From contig JACKCR010000002.1 in the NCBI GenBank assembly GCA_020633975.1, forward strand, positions 992,001-1,056,000: DNA of 64,000 nt, read 5' to 3'. The notes under the pieces were generated by a model that worked only from the letters and a program-made list of their open reading frames with translations, made no database searches and was not told where the DNA came from. Of this stretch, positions 43,464-52,925 are shown piece after piece. A program made the position numbers and the translations under genes. Source of the DNA: Candidatus Eiseniibacteriota bacterium (GTDB taxonomy: Bacteria; Eisenbacteria; RBG-16-71-46; CAIMUX01). Every line of letters starts with the position of its first letter. Position 1 is the stretch's first letter.

Positions 43464-44701
43464 CCTTCGTACCGGATCGCGTCGACCGGGTCGAGCTGAG
43501 CGGCCTTGTACGCGGGATAGAGAGTGGACACGACGACGATCACGAGCACGGCAGCGAGGACCGCGACCACGTCCAGCGCCTGGACGTCGACCGGAAGAGT
43601 ATCGATGAAGTAGACGTCGCCTGGCAGTTTGATGAACTGGTACCGGTCGAGGAGATAGCAGAGGACGAGTCCGCCCGTCGTTCCGAGGACGATCCCGAGG
43701 AGCCCGATCACGAACCCTTCGAGCACGAAGATGGTTCGCACTTCGTGGGCAGTGGCCCCGAGGGAGCGGAGGATGCCGATGTCCCGCCTCTTCTCGTTGA
43801 CCAGCATGATGAGTGCGCCCGTGATGTTGAACGCCGCGATCAGGACGATCAGCCCCAGGATGACGAACATCACGACCTTCTCCATCTGCATCCAGGAGAA
43901 GAGGTTCGAGTTCATCTGGATCCAGTCGTTCACGCGATAGGGAAAGCCGCCCAGCGCTTTCAGCACCGCGTCCGCGACTTGGGGGGCCCGGTACATGTCC
44001 TTCACCTTGAGCTCGACGCCGCTCACCCGCGACCCCATCCCGAAGAACGACTGGGCTTGCGTCAGGTCGACATAGGCGAAGGAGGCGTCGTACTCGTACA
44101 TCCCGGAACGGAAGACGCCGACGAGCCGGAAGTTGCCGACCTTGGGAACGAAGCCGAAGGGCGAGCTGGAACCGGCGCGCGGCGAGAGGAGCTGGATCGT
44201 GTCCCCGGCGTTCGCCTGGAGGTTGTCCGCGATGTGAACCCCGAGAATGATCCCGGGGAGCTCCCCCTCTGCGGGCTTCAGCTCGAGCGGAATGCCCGGA
44301 GCCTTCTCTACATACTTCAGGATCTCGGTCACTTCCGACTCGCGGCTGAAGTCGACGCCCTTGATCGCTGCACCGTCGGAACCGCGACCGTGACTGACGA
44401 GCGCCTTGCCCAGGATGAAGGGAGACGCGGCGACCACCTCCGGGTTCGCTTCGCAGGTCTCGAGGACCTTGTCCGGATCGTCGAGCCCCTCCGTACCGAA
44501 GCGGAGCACGAAAGCATGGGCGTTCGAGCCCACGATGCGAGACTTCACCTCGTTCTCGAACCCGTTCATCACCGCGAGCACCACGACGAGCGCGAGCACG
44601 CCGAGGCAGACCCCACCGATCGAGATCCAGGTAATGAGGGACAGGAACCCTTTCCCGCGCTTCGGGACGAGATAGCGTCGCGCTACGAAGAGCTCGTACA
44701 T
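43460..44701 (-). CDS. lolC: Lipoprotein-releasing system permease LolC/LolE
   Basis: The 413-residue protein has an N-terminal transmembrane helix (residues about 22-46), a periplasmic MacB-like domain, and three C-terminal helices with the FtsX motif MLVNEKRRDIGILRSLGATA. Only one permease gene lies beside lolD, so the complex may use two copies of this protein or a partner elsewhere. Its ATG overlaps the purF stop by one base (TGATG). Confidence 0.93.
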   Translation of the reverse strand: MYELFVARRYLVPKRGKGFLSLITWISIGGVCLGVLALVVVLAVMNGFENEVKSRIVGSNAHAFVLRFGTEGLDDPDKVLETCEANPEVVAASPFILGKALVSHGRGSDGAAIKGVDFSRESEVTEILKYVEKAPGIPLELKPAEGELPGIILGVHIADNLQANAGDTIQLLSPRAGSSSPFGFVPKVGNFRLVGVFRSGMYEYDASFAYVDLTQAQSFFGMGSRVSGVELKVKDMYRAPQVADAVLKALGGFPYRVNDWIQMNSNLFSWMQMEKVVMFVILGLIVLIAAFNITGALIMLVNEKRRDIGILRSLGATAHEVRTIFVLEGFVIGLLGIVLGTTGGLVLCYLLDRYQFIKLPGDVYFIDTLPVDVQALDVVAVLAAVLVIVVVSTLYPAYKAAQLDPVDAIRYEG

Positions 44702-46113
44702 CAGTCCACGTCGAACGGGATGGAGTTCGCCAGCTCCGGAACGGGAATCGGGTAGTCGCCGGTCCAGCAGGCGTAGCAGAAGCGACTCTTGTCCTTCACG
44801 CAGTGCTCGAGATCATCCATCGAGAGGTAGCCGAGCGTGGTGGCCCCGATGTACTGCCGGATCGCTTCCACGTCCGAGGAACTCGCGATCAGTTCTTCGC
44901 GGCTCGGCGTGTTGACCCCGTAGTGACAGGGGTGGGTCACGGGCGGCGAAGAGACGCGGAAGTGCACCTCCTTCGCACCGGCCCGGTAGAGGAGGTCAAC
45001 CAGCTTCCGGCTCGTCGTCCCACGGACGATCGAGTCGTCGACCGCGATGACCCGCTTCCCGTCCAAGATGCTCCGGACCGGGTTGAACTTGACCCGAACC
45101 GCGTCGACCCGCGCAGCCTGGTCCGGCCCGATGAAGGTGCGGCCCACGTAGTGGTTCCGGATGAGGCCGAGTTCGTAGGGCAGCCCGGCCTCTTCCGCAT
45201 AGCCTTGAGCCGCGGAGTTGGACGAGTCCGGGATCGCGATGACGACGTCGGCAGGAACGGCGTGCCGGCGGGCGAGCGCGCGCCCCATCTCACGACGCGC
45301 TTCGTTGACCGGCTCTCCGTAGACCACGCTGTCCGGCCTCGAGAAGTAGACGAGCTCGAACATGCACTGCGCGTCCCGCTTCGGCGGAACGAGCTGCATG
45401 GAGGTGGCGCCCTCCTTGGTCAGGACGACGAGTTCACCCGGATTGACGTCGCGAATGAACTCCGCGCCGAGAAGGTCGAAAGCGCAGCTCTCCGACGCGA
45501 GGACATGCATTCCGTCGACCACGCCGAGCGAGAGCGGCCGGACCCCGGACGGGTCGCGATACCCGAGCAGCATCTGCTCGTTCATGATGAGGCAGGTGAG
45601 CGCACCCTCGAGCTGCGAGACCGCTTCCTTCACCCTGTCCGGAAGCGTCTTCCCCTTGGAACGCGCGATGAGGTGGAGGACGATCTCGGAGTCGGTGGTG
45701 GTCTGGAAGATGGAGCCGGATTCTTCCATCGACTTCCGGATCGCGCCGACGTTGGTCAGGTTTCCGTTGTGTGCGATGGCGAGCTTCCCGCCCTTGTAAT
45801 CCACGAGGAGCGGCTGAACGTTCCGGATCTTCGTCGAGCGTCCGGTGGTCGCGTACCGGTTGTGGGCGATACCCATGTAGCCGTTGACGGACGCACGCTT
45901 CTCGTCGGAGAGCGCGTCGTGGACGAGTCCGAGCCCTTTGATGACCCACGTCTTCTCGCCGTTGTGCACACAGATGCCCGCGCCCTGCTGTCCGCGGTGC
46001 TGGAGGGCGTAGAGACCGTAGTAGAGAAGGTCGACGACGTTGCCCCGGCCCAGGATTCCGACGACGCCGCACTCTTCGCGGAAGCCGTCCTCCCGGCGCT
46101 CTCGCTCTTCCAC
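44701..46113 (-). CDS. purF: Amidophosphoribosyltransferase
   Basis: It makes phosphoribosylamine from PRPP and glutamine, the committed purine step. The 470-residue protein has a 14-residue propeptide before the nucleophile Cys15 (EECGVVGI), a glutaminase domain, and the PRPP site VIAVDDSIVRGTT. Cysteines at QCMFELVYF, PCHYGVNTP and FCYACWTGD match the ligands of the [4Fe-4S] cluster in Bacillus-type enzymes. The GTG start follows a perfect AAGGAGGT. Confidence 0.97.
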   Translation of the reverse strand: MEERERREDGFREECGVVGILGRGNVVDLLYYGLYALQHRGQQGAGICVHNGEKTWVIKGLGLVHDALSDEKRASVNGYMGIAHNRYATTGRSTKIRNVQPLLVDYKGGKLAIAHNGNLTNVGAIRKSMEESGSIFQTTTDSEIVLHLIARSKGKTLPDRVKEAVSQLEGALTCLIMNEQMLLGYRDPSGVRPLSLGVVDGMHVLASESCAFDLLGAEFIRDVNPGELVVLTKEGATSMQLVPPKRDAQCMFELVYFSRPDSVVYGEPVNEARREMGRALARRHAVPADVVIAIPDSSNSAAQGYAEEAGLPYELGLIRNHYVGRTFIGPDQAARVDAVRVKFNPVRSILDGKRVIAVDDSIVRGTTSRKLVDLLYRAGAKEVHFRVSSPPVTHPCHYGVNTPSREELIASSSDVEAIRQYIGATTLGYLSMDDLEHCVKDKSRFCYACWTGDYPIPVPELANSIPFDVD

Positions 46114-46117
46114 CTAC

Positions 46118-46125
46118 ACCTCCTT
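46118..46125 (-). promoter_or_regulatory. Full-consensus ribosome-binding site of purF
   Basis: AAGGAGGT lies 4 nt before the GTG start of purF, the best Shine-Dalgarno match in the cluster. It forms one arm of a CCTCC-AA-GGAGG palindrome. The gap of 105 nt before it is the longest between the pur genes and shows no terminator. Confidence 0.6.
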
Positions 46126-46218
46126 GGAGGAAACAGACAGTCTAGTCGACTCGGCTCGGGGACGCGACTTCATCTCGACGTCTCTTCCATTCGTCCGCAG
46201 ACCCTCGACGCGGCGGAC

Positions 46219-46839
46219 TCAACGCCCCGCCGTTTCCCAGACCGGCCAGGGCAGTGCGCCGAGCGCGACCTGCCAGAGCTGATACTGCGGTTGTACCAGG
46301 AGACCTACCCCCCGGGTCCGCACCGCTCCCGCGCGGTCGATCCGTTCGCGACGTTCCGTCTCGTCGGGAGTGTCCGCCCACCGGAACGTGTACACCTCTC
46401 CCCTTCGTGCCGTGACGGATCGCCCGCCCAGATTCGCCGGGAAATCCCTCGGCATTCCATCCGATGCCGTGGGAGGAACCGTGGTCTCGCCCCGAGTTCC
46501 CTCGGGACGGGTCCAGAGGAGAAGGTGGTCTCCGCCTTCCCCGGGAGTGTCGGTGCTGCGCGGAGCCTGCCCGGAGACGACCTCGAGGGTCTGGGAGTCC
46601 GTTCGGATCCAGCAGCGCTCCTTGTTCGGGTTCCAGAACTCGAACGTGCGCTGGAGGTAGGACTCGAGTTCGCGCACGACGTCGGCTTCGTCTCCGTCAC
46701 AGGTGAGCTCGAAGATCCGGCGTCGCTCGAGCGCACGGAGGGTGTCCCCGAAACCGAGCAGCGTTTGCAGAGCGCCGAGCGCGGTGATCGCCACTGCGTC
46801 TGCGCCCTTCGCGGCGAGGAGAACGTGAACCGTGGTCAT
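46219..46839 (-). CDS. purS: PurS-like protein with an extra C-terminal region
   Basis: Residues 1 to about 80 fit PurS, the small subunit of formylglycinamidine ribonucleotide synthase, in size and beta-alpha-beta order: VHVLLAAKGADAVAI, LGALQTLLGFG, RRRIFELTC and a NPNKERCWIR end. The position between purQ (ATGA overlap) and purF supports this. PurS is normally about 80-90 residues; this protein has 206. The added about 125 residues (with LLLWTRPEG, RRGEVYTFRWAD and VQPQYQLWQVALGALPWPVW) match nothing I recognise. Similarity in the PurS part is weak, so the call is partly from context. Confidence 0.65.
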   Translation of the reverse strand: MTTVHVLLAAKGADAVAITALGALQTLLGFGDTLRALERRRIFELTCDGDEADVVRELESYLQRTFEFWNPNKERCWIRTDSQTLEVVSGQAPRSTDTPGEGGDHLLLWTRPEGTRGETTVPPTASDGMPRDFPANLGGRSVTARRGEVYTFRWADTPDETERRERIDRAGAVRTRGVGLLVQPQYQLWQVALGALPWPVWETAGR

Positions 46840-47681
46840 GAGCGCACCTCCGTCGCGGATCCGTTCCCGCTCGTGACGCCGAGCGCGCGAGCCAGGGAAC
46901 GGAACAGCACCATTCCGGGACCGTCCGCTTCGAGTTCCGCATGGGTGCGTGCGCTTCTCCGTCGGTCTCCCCACGGGCCCGGTAGCCAGTCGGGGACCTG
47001 GGCGAGCCGAAGGGCGCGGTCCGGGTGCGGCATCAGCGCGAGCACGTTACCCCGCTCGTTGCAGAGTCCCGCGACTCCGTACGTGCTTCCGTTCGGAACC
47101 CACGGGAACTCGGCAGCCGGGCCGCCCGTTGGCGCGTGGTAGCGAAGGCAGCCGCTCGTTTCGAGTGCGGATAGGCCCTCGTCCTCGCTCGAGACGAACC
47201 GGCCCTCACCGTGTGCCGTCGGCATAGGGAGCGGTTCGGTCCAGCCTCGAGTGAAGACGCAGCGGTCGGCCCCAGGCCCGGGGCCGAGGAAGACCCAGCG
47301 GGTGTAGTAGCCGGACCGCTCCGGAGTGCGGTTCGGGGCGAGTGCCACCGAAACATGGCCCGTATCCGGAACGAGCCCCGTCTCCGTGAGGATCTGGGCA
47401 CCGTTGCAGATGCCGACGATCGGGGCGCCCTCGAAGGCTCGGCGAGCGAGTAGATCGCCGATCGGGAGACGCGCTGCTACGGCCCCGGCGCGGATCCGGT
47501 CCTGGTAGCTGAATCCACCGGGGAGGAAGTATGCGTCGAACGGTGCGAGGGTCGACTCGGGCTCGTTCCAGCGAACGATCCGGCCGTCGAGCCCGGCGCG
47601 CTTCACGGCCTCGAGACTCTCCCCTTCGCAGTTGCTCCCGGGAAAGCGGATCACGGCGACAGAGGGACGTGAGGTCGTCAT
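46836..47681 (-). CDS. purQ: Formylglycinamidine ribonucleotide synthase subunit PurQ
   Basis: PurQ is the glutaminase that feeds ammonia to PurL. The 281-residue protein has VAVIRFPGSNCEGE at the N-terminus, FLPGGFSYQDRIRAGA, the nucleophile Cys92 in VGICNGAQIL and the His of LMPHPDRAL. It is longer than Bacillus PurQ (about 227). The ATG overlaps the purL stop (ATGA); the open frame further upstream is purL in another phase. Confidence 0.95.
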   Translation of the reverse strand: MTTSRPSVAVIRFPGSNCEGESLEAVKRAGLDGRIVRWNEPESTLAPFDAYFLPGGFSYQDRIRAGAVAARLPIGDLLARRAFEGAPIVGICNGAQILTETGLVPDTGHVSVALAPNRTPERSGYYTRWVFLGPGPGADRCVFTRGWTEPLPMPTAHGEGRFVSSEDEGLSALETSGCLRYHAPTGGPAAEFPWVPNGSTYGVAGLCNERGNVLALMPHPDRALRLAQVPDWLPGPWGDRRRSARTHAELEADGPGMVLFRSLARALGVTSGNGSATEVRS

Positions 47682-50140
47682 CGAGCACCTCCTTCCGGAC
47701 CCGTCGAAGCCGGCGAACCCGCCGTCTCGGCGAGGAAGATCGGAGCGAGGCCAAGGCTCCATGAGCGGTGGAGCCCCGCCAGGTCGAGGCGAGCGATCTC
47801 TGCACCGCCCATCTTCACGATGAGGTTCGGGTCCGCGGTCACCTTTCCGAGCGAGACGAGTTGGACCTCGAACTCAGCTGCGAGTTCGGTCCACGCGTCG
47901 GAGCTTCCCGGCGGCGACTCGAATACGAACCCGGGTGTCTCGCTGAGGAGGAGTTCGTGCGGTGCGAGCGGGGCCGCCTCTGCCGGACTCTGCCCGGTGT
48001 ACGTCGGATCCGTGGAGATGGAACGAGCGGTGGACGTGGCTAGATCGATCTCGACGCCGTGCCCCTCCGGTCCGTCTTCTCTCACCGCCATCTCGAAGAG
48101 TGCGCTGAGGAGTCCGCCGTCCGAGATGTCGTGAGCGGAGAGGACGAGGCCGCGCTCGATCGCGGCCATCGCAGCGCGCAGTTGAGCCGTCTGTTCTGCG
48201 AGCGGTAGCGAAGGGACGCGTCCGCCCTTCTCGACGCCGGGACGTCCCCAGTGGCGTCCGCGTGCGCCGAGCATCCAGAGTTCCGAGCCGGGAGCGCGGA
48301 GCCGCTGGGTGAGGGCCTTCGAGTAGTCCCTGAGCGTTCCGAAGCACGCGACGATCGGCGACGGCGCGATCGCGCGTCCGCGACTCGACTGGTTGTAGAG
48401 CGAGACGTTGCCCGAGACGATCGGGAGCGGCTCATCTGAATGATCCGGACTTCCAATGGCGACGCACGCATCGCGCATGCCTTCGAGCGCCGACGCCATG
48501 TCCCCGAGCGCGACTGGGATCTCCGGATTGCCGAAGTTGAGGCAGTCCGTGATCGCGATCGGAACGGCACCCGTCGCGACCACGTTGCGGGCGGCCTCGA
48601 AGACGGAGAGTGCGCCACCCCAGTACGGGTCGAGCCGGCCGTAGTCCGGATTGCCGTCGACGCTGATGGCGAGACCGAGCGACTCTCCCGAGAGAGGACG
48701 GAGCACTCCCGCGTCGGCTTCGCCGGGGCGGAGGTAGGCGTGTCCTTGGACTTCCTGGTCGTAGCCCCGGTAGATCGGCGCGCGCGAAGCACGATTGGGA
48801 CGGGCGAGGAGCTCTTCGGCCCAGGCCTGCCAGGCGGCCGCACTGTTCCCAGGTGCTTCCGGATCGCGGACCGGTGCCGGGTCCGTGCGCTCTGCGATCT
48901 GACGCTCGGCGATCGGCGAGTCTTCCAGAATTGCGTGGGAGAGTTCGACGACGACTTCACCGTTCCACTTGCAGCGGTAGACGCGTTCTTCGATCACGCG
49001 ACCGATCACGGCGGCGCGAGCGTTCGGATAGACCTTGGAGAGTTCGTAGTCGCGGTTGAAGACGGCGCAGAACTCGTCCACCCAGCGTTCGGGGACGGCC
49101 CAGACGAACCGTTCCTGGGTTTCGCCGCAGAGTACCTGGTGCGGGAGCAGGCCCGGTTCGCCCATCGGAACCTTGTCGAGGTCGATCTCCGCGCCGAACC
49201 CGCCTGCGAGCACGAGTTCGGAGGAGGCGCCGCCGAGTCCACCTGCACCGAGATCCTTACAGCCGATCGGAATGTCCTCGGCTTCGATCCGCTTCCAGAT
49301 CTCCTTCGTCGCTTCGACGAGCACGCGCTTGAGGAACGGGTCGTGCACCTGAACGGAGCCGCGGTTCTGAGCCGCCTCTTCCTCGTCCAGGATCTGCGAT
49401 GCAAACGACGCACCGCCGAGTCCGGTCGAGTCGGTCGGCTTCCCGACGAGAACGAGCGCGAACGGTTCTTTCCGCGCGGCTTCGGGGACGCGGCTCCGGA
49501 TGATCCGGCTCCGGCGCATTACGCCGAACGCGACCACGTTGACCAGGCAGTTGTCGTCGAAGCCTTCGTCGAAGTAGACGTCGCCGCCGAGGTTCGGAAC
49601 GCCGAGCGCGTTCCCGTACTCCGCGATTCCTTGCACCACACCGCGCGCGATGGCCGAGACGTGCGCTCCGTGCGGACCGTTCGGGTCACCGAAGCGGAGC
49701 GGATCGAGCACACCGAGGACGTCCGAGCCCATACAGTAGACGTCGCGGACGATGCCGCCGATCCCGGTCGCAGCGCCTTCGACGGGGAGGACCTGTGACG
49801 GGTGGTTGTGGCTTTCGTGCGCGAGCACGAGGACGTGCTCCTCCCCTGCCCAGTCCCCGAGCGAAACGATTCCCGCGTCTTCCCCGGGCCCGAGCACCAC
49901 GTGCGACGCGAGCGGTGGCAGGTGCTTCTTGAGGAGCGGACGGCTGCTCTTGTAGCTGCAGTGTTCGCTGAGCGACACGTCCATGAGGAACGCTTCCGGG
50001 AGCGTCGGGTCGCGGCCGATCCGATCGGCGAGTCCTCGCCACTCGTCCGGGCTCAAGGTCAGCCCGCACCGGCGGTTCTCGGCTCGGATCTCGTCGTCGT
50101 TCAGCCCGCGGACCTTTACGTGCGCGGAGGGATCGATCAC
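47678..50140 (-). CDS. purL: Formylglycinamidine ribonucleotide synthase subunit PurL
   Basis: PurL is the ATP-dependent synthetase subunit. I place the start at a GTG that overlaps the purB stop (GTGA) and follows AAGGAG; an ATG six codons earlier has no good ribosome-binding site. The 820-residue protein has the catalytic His region LSEHCSYKSSRPLLKKHLP, the FGAM loop AHESHNHPSQVLPVEGAATGIGG-type segment, GCKDLGAGGLGGASSEL and SAHDISDGGLLSAL. It is somewhat longer than Bacillus PurL (about 740). Together with purQ and the PurS-like gene it makes a three-subunit enzyme. Confidence 0.96.
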   Translation of the reverse strand: MIDPSAHVKVRGLNDDEIRAENRRCGLTLSPDEWRGLADRIGRDPTLPEAFLMDVSLSEHCSYKSSRPLLKKHLPPLASHVVLGPGEDAGIVSLGDWAGEEHVLVLAHESHNHPSQVLPVEGAATGIGGIVRDVYCMGSDVLGVLDPLRFGDPNGPHGAHVSAIARGVVQGIAEYGNALGVPNLGGDVYFDEGFDDNCLVNVVAFGVMRRSRIIRSRVPEAARKEPFALVLVGKPTDSTGLGGASFASQILDEEEAAQNRGSVQVHDPFLKRVLVEATKEIWKRIEAEDIPIGCKDLGAGGLGGASSELVLAGGFGAEIDLDKVPMGEPGLLPHQVLCGETQERFVWAVPERWVDEFCAVFNRDYELSKVYPNARAAVIGRVIEERVYRCKWNGEVVVELSHAILEDSPIAERQIAERTDPAPVRDPEAPGNSAAAWQAWAEELLARPNRASRAPIYRGYDQEVQGHAYLRPGEADAGVLRPLSGESLGLAISVDGNPDYGRLDPYWGGALSVFEAARNVVATGAVPIAITDCLNFGNPEIPVALGDMASALEGMRDACVAIGSPDHSDEPLPIVSGNVSLYNQSSRGRAIAPSPIVACFGTLRDYSKALTQRLRAPGSELWMLGARGRHWGRPGVEKGGRVPSLPLAEQTAQLRAAMAAIERGLVLSAHDISDGGLLSALFEMAVREDGPEGHGVEIDLATSTARSISTDPTYTGQSPAEAAPLAPHELLLSETPGFVFESPPGSSDAWTELAAEFEVQLVSLGKVTADPNLIVKMGGAEIARLDLAGLHRSWSLGLAPIFLAETAGSPASTGPEGGAR

Positions 50141-51453
50141 GCGTTGGCTCCTTCCCATTGCGTCTTCAGGACGCGGCCATAGATCGCATCCAAGTTGCGG
50201 AGATAGTGATTGGGGTCGAAGAGCGCGGCGACTTCGTCGCCGGTGAGGTGCTGTGTCACCTCGGGATCCTCGGCCAGACGGTCCTGGAACCGGCCGCCTT
50301 GCTCCCAGGTTCGCATGGCATGCATCTGGACGATCCGGTACGCCACCTCGCGGCTCTCGCACGCTTCGGTCAGCGCGAGGAGCACGCGCTGCGAGTAGAC
50401 GAGGCCGCCCGTACTCTCGAGGTTCTGCCGCATCCGCTCCGGGAAGACGCGGAGGCCGGCGATGACGAAATGGAACTTGTCGAGCACGTAGTCGACGAGA
50501 GTGAGGCTGTCCGGAACGATGACCCGTTCGACCGAGCTGTGGCTGATGTCCCGCTCGTGCCAGAGCGCTACGTTCTCCATCGCTGCGTGTGCGTTCCCTC
50601 GGAGGACGCGTGCGAGTCCGGTCACGCGCTCGCAGAGGATCGGATTCCGCTTGTGCGGCATGGCCGACGAGCCCTTCTGTCCGCGTCCGAACGGCTCCTC
50701 CGCCTCGCGCACTTCGCTCCGCTGGAGGTGACGGATCTCGACCGCGAACCGCTCGAGCGTCGCGCCGAGTCCTGCCACTGCCGAAAGCAGTGCCGAGAGA
50801 CGGTCCCGTGGGACTACCTGAGTGGCGATCGGTTCGGCTCCGAGTCCGAGACGACCGAGCGTCTCCTCTTCCATGGCCGGAGGAAGGTGGGCGGCAGTAC
50901 CAACGGCACCCGAGATCTTCCCGTATCGGCACTGCGCAAACGCTTCGGCGAGGCGTGCGTGTTGGCGTCCCATCTCCGAGTACCAGCCGAGCATCTTGAG
51001 CCCGAAGCTGGTCGGTTCGGCATGGACTCCGTGCGTGCGTCCTACGCAGACCGTGTTGCGATGCTCCAGCGCGAGCTGGTGAAGCCGCGCTCCGATCGCA
51101 CCGATCGTCTCCATGATCGGCGGTTGTGCGCGCTGGATCTGGATCGCGAGCGCGGTGTCGACGAGATCCGACGAGGTCATGCCGTAGTGGAGGTAGGTCT
51201 TGTCCTCAGCAAGCGACTCGCCGACGTTCGTGAGGAACGCCACGACATCGTGGTGCAGCTCCCGCTCGAGCTCGTCGATTCGCGCGACGTCGAAGGTCGC
51301 CTTGGATCGGGCCCGTTCGGTCGATCCCTTGGGCGCGATTCCGTGATTCTCGAGCGTTTCGAGATGTGCGAGCTCGACCTCGAGCCAGACGCCGAACCTG
51401 GATCGGTCGTCCCAGAGTTCGGCCATGTACGGCCTCGTGTAGCGTGATATCAC
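50137..51453 (-). CDS. purB: Adenylosuccinate lyase
   Basis: It splits adenylosuccinate and SAICAR, acting twice in purine synthesis. The 438-residue protein has VGRTHGVHAEPTSFGLKMLG with a catalytic His, GSSAMPHKRNPILCERVTGL (the fumarase-superfamily signature loop) and NVALWHERDISHSSVERV. It starts with GTG; its GTGA overlaps the htrA stop, so it is translationally coupled to a periplasmic protease gene, an uncommon partner. Confidence 0.97.
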   Translation of the reverse strand: MISRYTRPYMAELWDDRSRFGVWLEVELAHLETLENHGIAPKGSTERARSKATFDVARIDELERELHHDVVAFLTNVGESLAEDKTYLHYGMTSSDLVDTALAIQIQRAQPPIMETIGAIGARLHQLALEHRNTVCVGRTHGVHAEPTSFGLKMLGWYSEMGRQHARLAEAFAQCRYGKISGAVGTAAHLPPAMEEETLGRLGLGAEPIATQVVPRDRLSALLSAVAGLGATLERFAVEIRHLQRSEVREAEEPFGRGQKGSSAMPHKRNPILCERVTGLARVLRGNAHAAMENVALWHERDISHSSVERVIVPDSLTLVDYVLDKFHFVIAGLRVFPERMRQNLESTGGLVYSQRVLLALTEACESREVAYRIVQMHAMRTWEQGGRFQDRLAEDPEVTQHLTGDEVAALFDPNHYLRNLDAIYGRVLKTQWEGANA

Positions 51454-52847
51454 CGGCTCGCTCCTTGCTCGGGGTCCTGTTGACTGGACGGTGTCGGCAG
51501 CTCCGCGACGACGGGGACGTCGAACCGCTCCCCGTTCCGCTCGATCGTGAAGAGCAGCGTGTCGGATGTCTCGACACCGAAGATGATCCGCATCGCTTCG
51601 CGCGGCTTCACCACCGGGTTGCCGTTGATGGCGCGGATGATGTCTCCTGGTTCGATTCCGGCGAGGTCGCCGGGGGTTCCGCGTTCGATCGAGGTGACGA
51701 GTAGGCCCCGCCGGTCCGCGATTCGGAGACGAGTGGCAACGACCGGAAGGATCTCCGCCACCTCGATTCCGAGATCGACGTGCCTCACCTCACCGAACTG
51801 GATGATCTCGCGCGCGGCGCGAACGGCTGTTTCGATCGGCATCGCGAACCCGATCCCGAGCGAGCCGCCGCTCTGGCTGAAGATGAACGTGTTGATGCCG
51901 ATCACTTCGCCGTTGCTGTTGACGAGTGGCCCGCCGGAGTTGCCTGGATTGATCGCTGCGTCGGTCTGGATCATGTTCTTGTAGATCGCGGGCTCCCGAC
52001 CTTCGCTCTGGTCTCGTACATCACGATGGAGCGCGGAGATCACGCCGACGGTGACCGTGTTCTGGCTGTCGTAGTACGCGAGTCCGAACGGGTTGCCGAT
52101 CGCGATCGCCCACTCGCCCACCTGGAGGTCGTCCGAACGGCCGAGCACCGCGCTCGGAAGCGGTTCGTCCGCGTCGACTTTGAGCACGGCGAGGTCGTAG
52201 GTCGGGTCCGACCCGGCGAGTCGCGCCTCGATCACCCTACCGTCCGAGAAGACGACATCGATCCGCTCCGCGTCGCGAACGACGTGTTCGTTCGTGAGGA
52301 CGATTCCGGACGGGTCGACGACGACCCCGCTTCCGGAACTCGGGATCACTTGCTGCCGGGTGAAGGACTGAGGCAGCGAGTAGTACTGGAAGAACTCCTC
52401 GACCGTGCGCGGCCGAGTCGTGACGAGGCGGGTTTGGTAGGTGACGATCGAGACGACTGCGGGAGCCGCCATCTCAGCCGCGACGACGATCGCGTTTCTG
52501 CGCGAGTTCTCGATCTCGTCGGGTGTCGTCTTGATCCGCTGGCCATCGGGGCTGGCCGCGTAGGCACTGTCGCCCAGGGCTGCTCCGTTCGTGCCCGTGG
52601 CGTTCCCCGCGCCTCCGGTCCCGTTCGCGGACGAGGCCCCCGAGCCGCCGCTTCCTCCGTTCGCGGACACGCTGGATCCGCCGGAGTCGGCACTCGAAGT
52701 CCCATTCGTAACTGCAGGCCTACGCTGCTCTTCCCGCCAGTCGAAGTAGACGTAGCTTCCGAAGAGGCCGAGCAGGAAGATGACCAGCATCCAGGCAAGG
52801 GTCGAGCGGTCGGCCCGTCGCTCTCCCCGGGACGGCTCGGTGTACAT
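51450..52847 (-). CDS. Membrane-anchored HtrA-like serine protease
   Basis: The 465-residue protein has one N-terminal transmembrane helix (about 18-36), a Gly/Ser/Asn-rich linker (about 48-95), a trypsin-like domain with His188 (TNEHVV), Asp218 (YDLAVLK) and Ser304 (NPGNSGGP), and one PDZ domain from about 375. It resembles DegS/HhoA-type proteases that cut or sense misfolded envelope proteins. The ATG follows GGGAGG. In the same run as bamA, skp and lolCD it fits envelope quality control. Confidence 0.93.
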   Translation of the reverse strand: MYTEPSRGERRADRSTLAWMLVIFLLGLFGSYVYFDWREEQRRPAVTNGTSSADSGGSSVSANGGSGGSGASSANGTGGAGNATGTNGAALGDSAYAASPDGQRIKTTPDEIENSRRNAIVVAAEMAAPAVVSIVTYQTRLVTTRPRTVEEFFQYYSLPQSFTRQQVIPSSGSGVVVDPSGIVLTNEHVVRDAERIDVVFSDGRVIEARLAGSDPTYDLAVLKVDADEPLPSAVLGRSDDLQVGEWAIAIGNPFGLAYYDSQNTVTVGVISALHRDVRDQSEGREPAIYKNMIQTDAAINPGNSGGPLVNSNGEVIGINTFIFSQSGGSLGIGFAMPIETAVRAAREIIQFGEVRHVDLGIEVAEILPVVATRLRIADRRGLLVTSIERGTPGDLAGIEPGDIIRAINGNPVVKPREAMRIIFGVETSDTLLFTIERNGERFDVPVVAELPTPSSQQDPEQGASR

Positions 52848-52925
52848 CAACCTCCCACACTCCATCCGTGAGGTGAAACGGAAGACTAGCGCGGGTGGCG
52901 TGTGTGCGGCACCCCTTGATTTCCG

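Noticed and set aside
50141-50158. ATG start for PurL six codons upstream
   Set aside because: It lacks a ribosome-binding site and lies inside purB, while the GTG that overlaps the purB stop has AAGGAG at 7-nt spacing.
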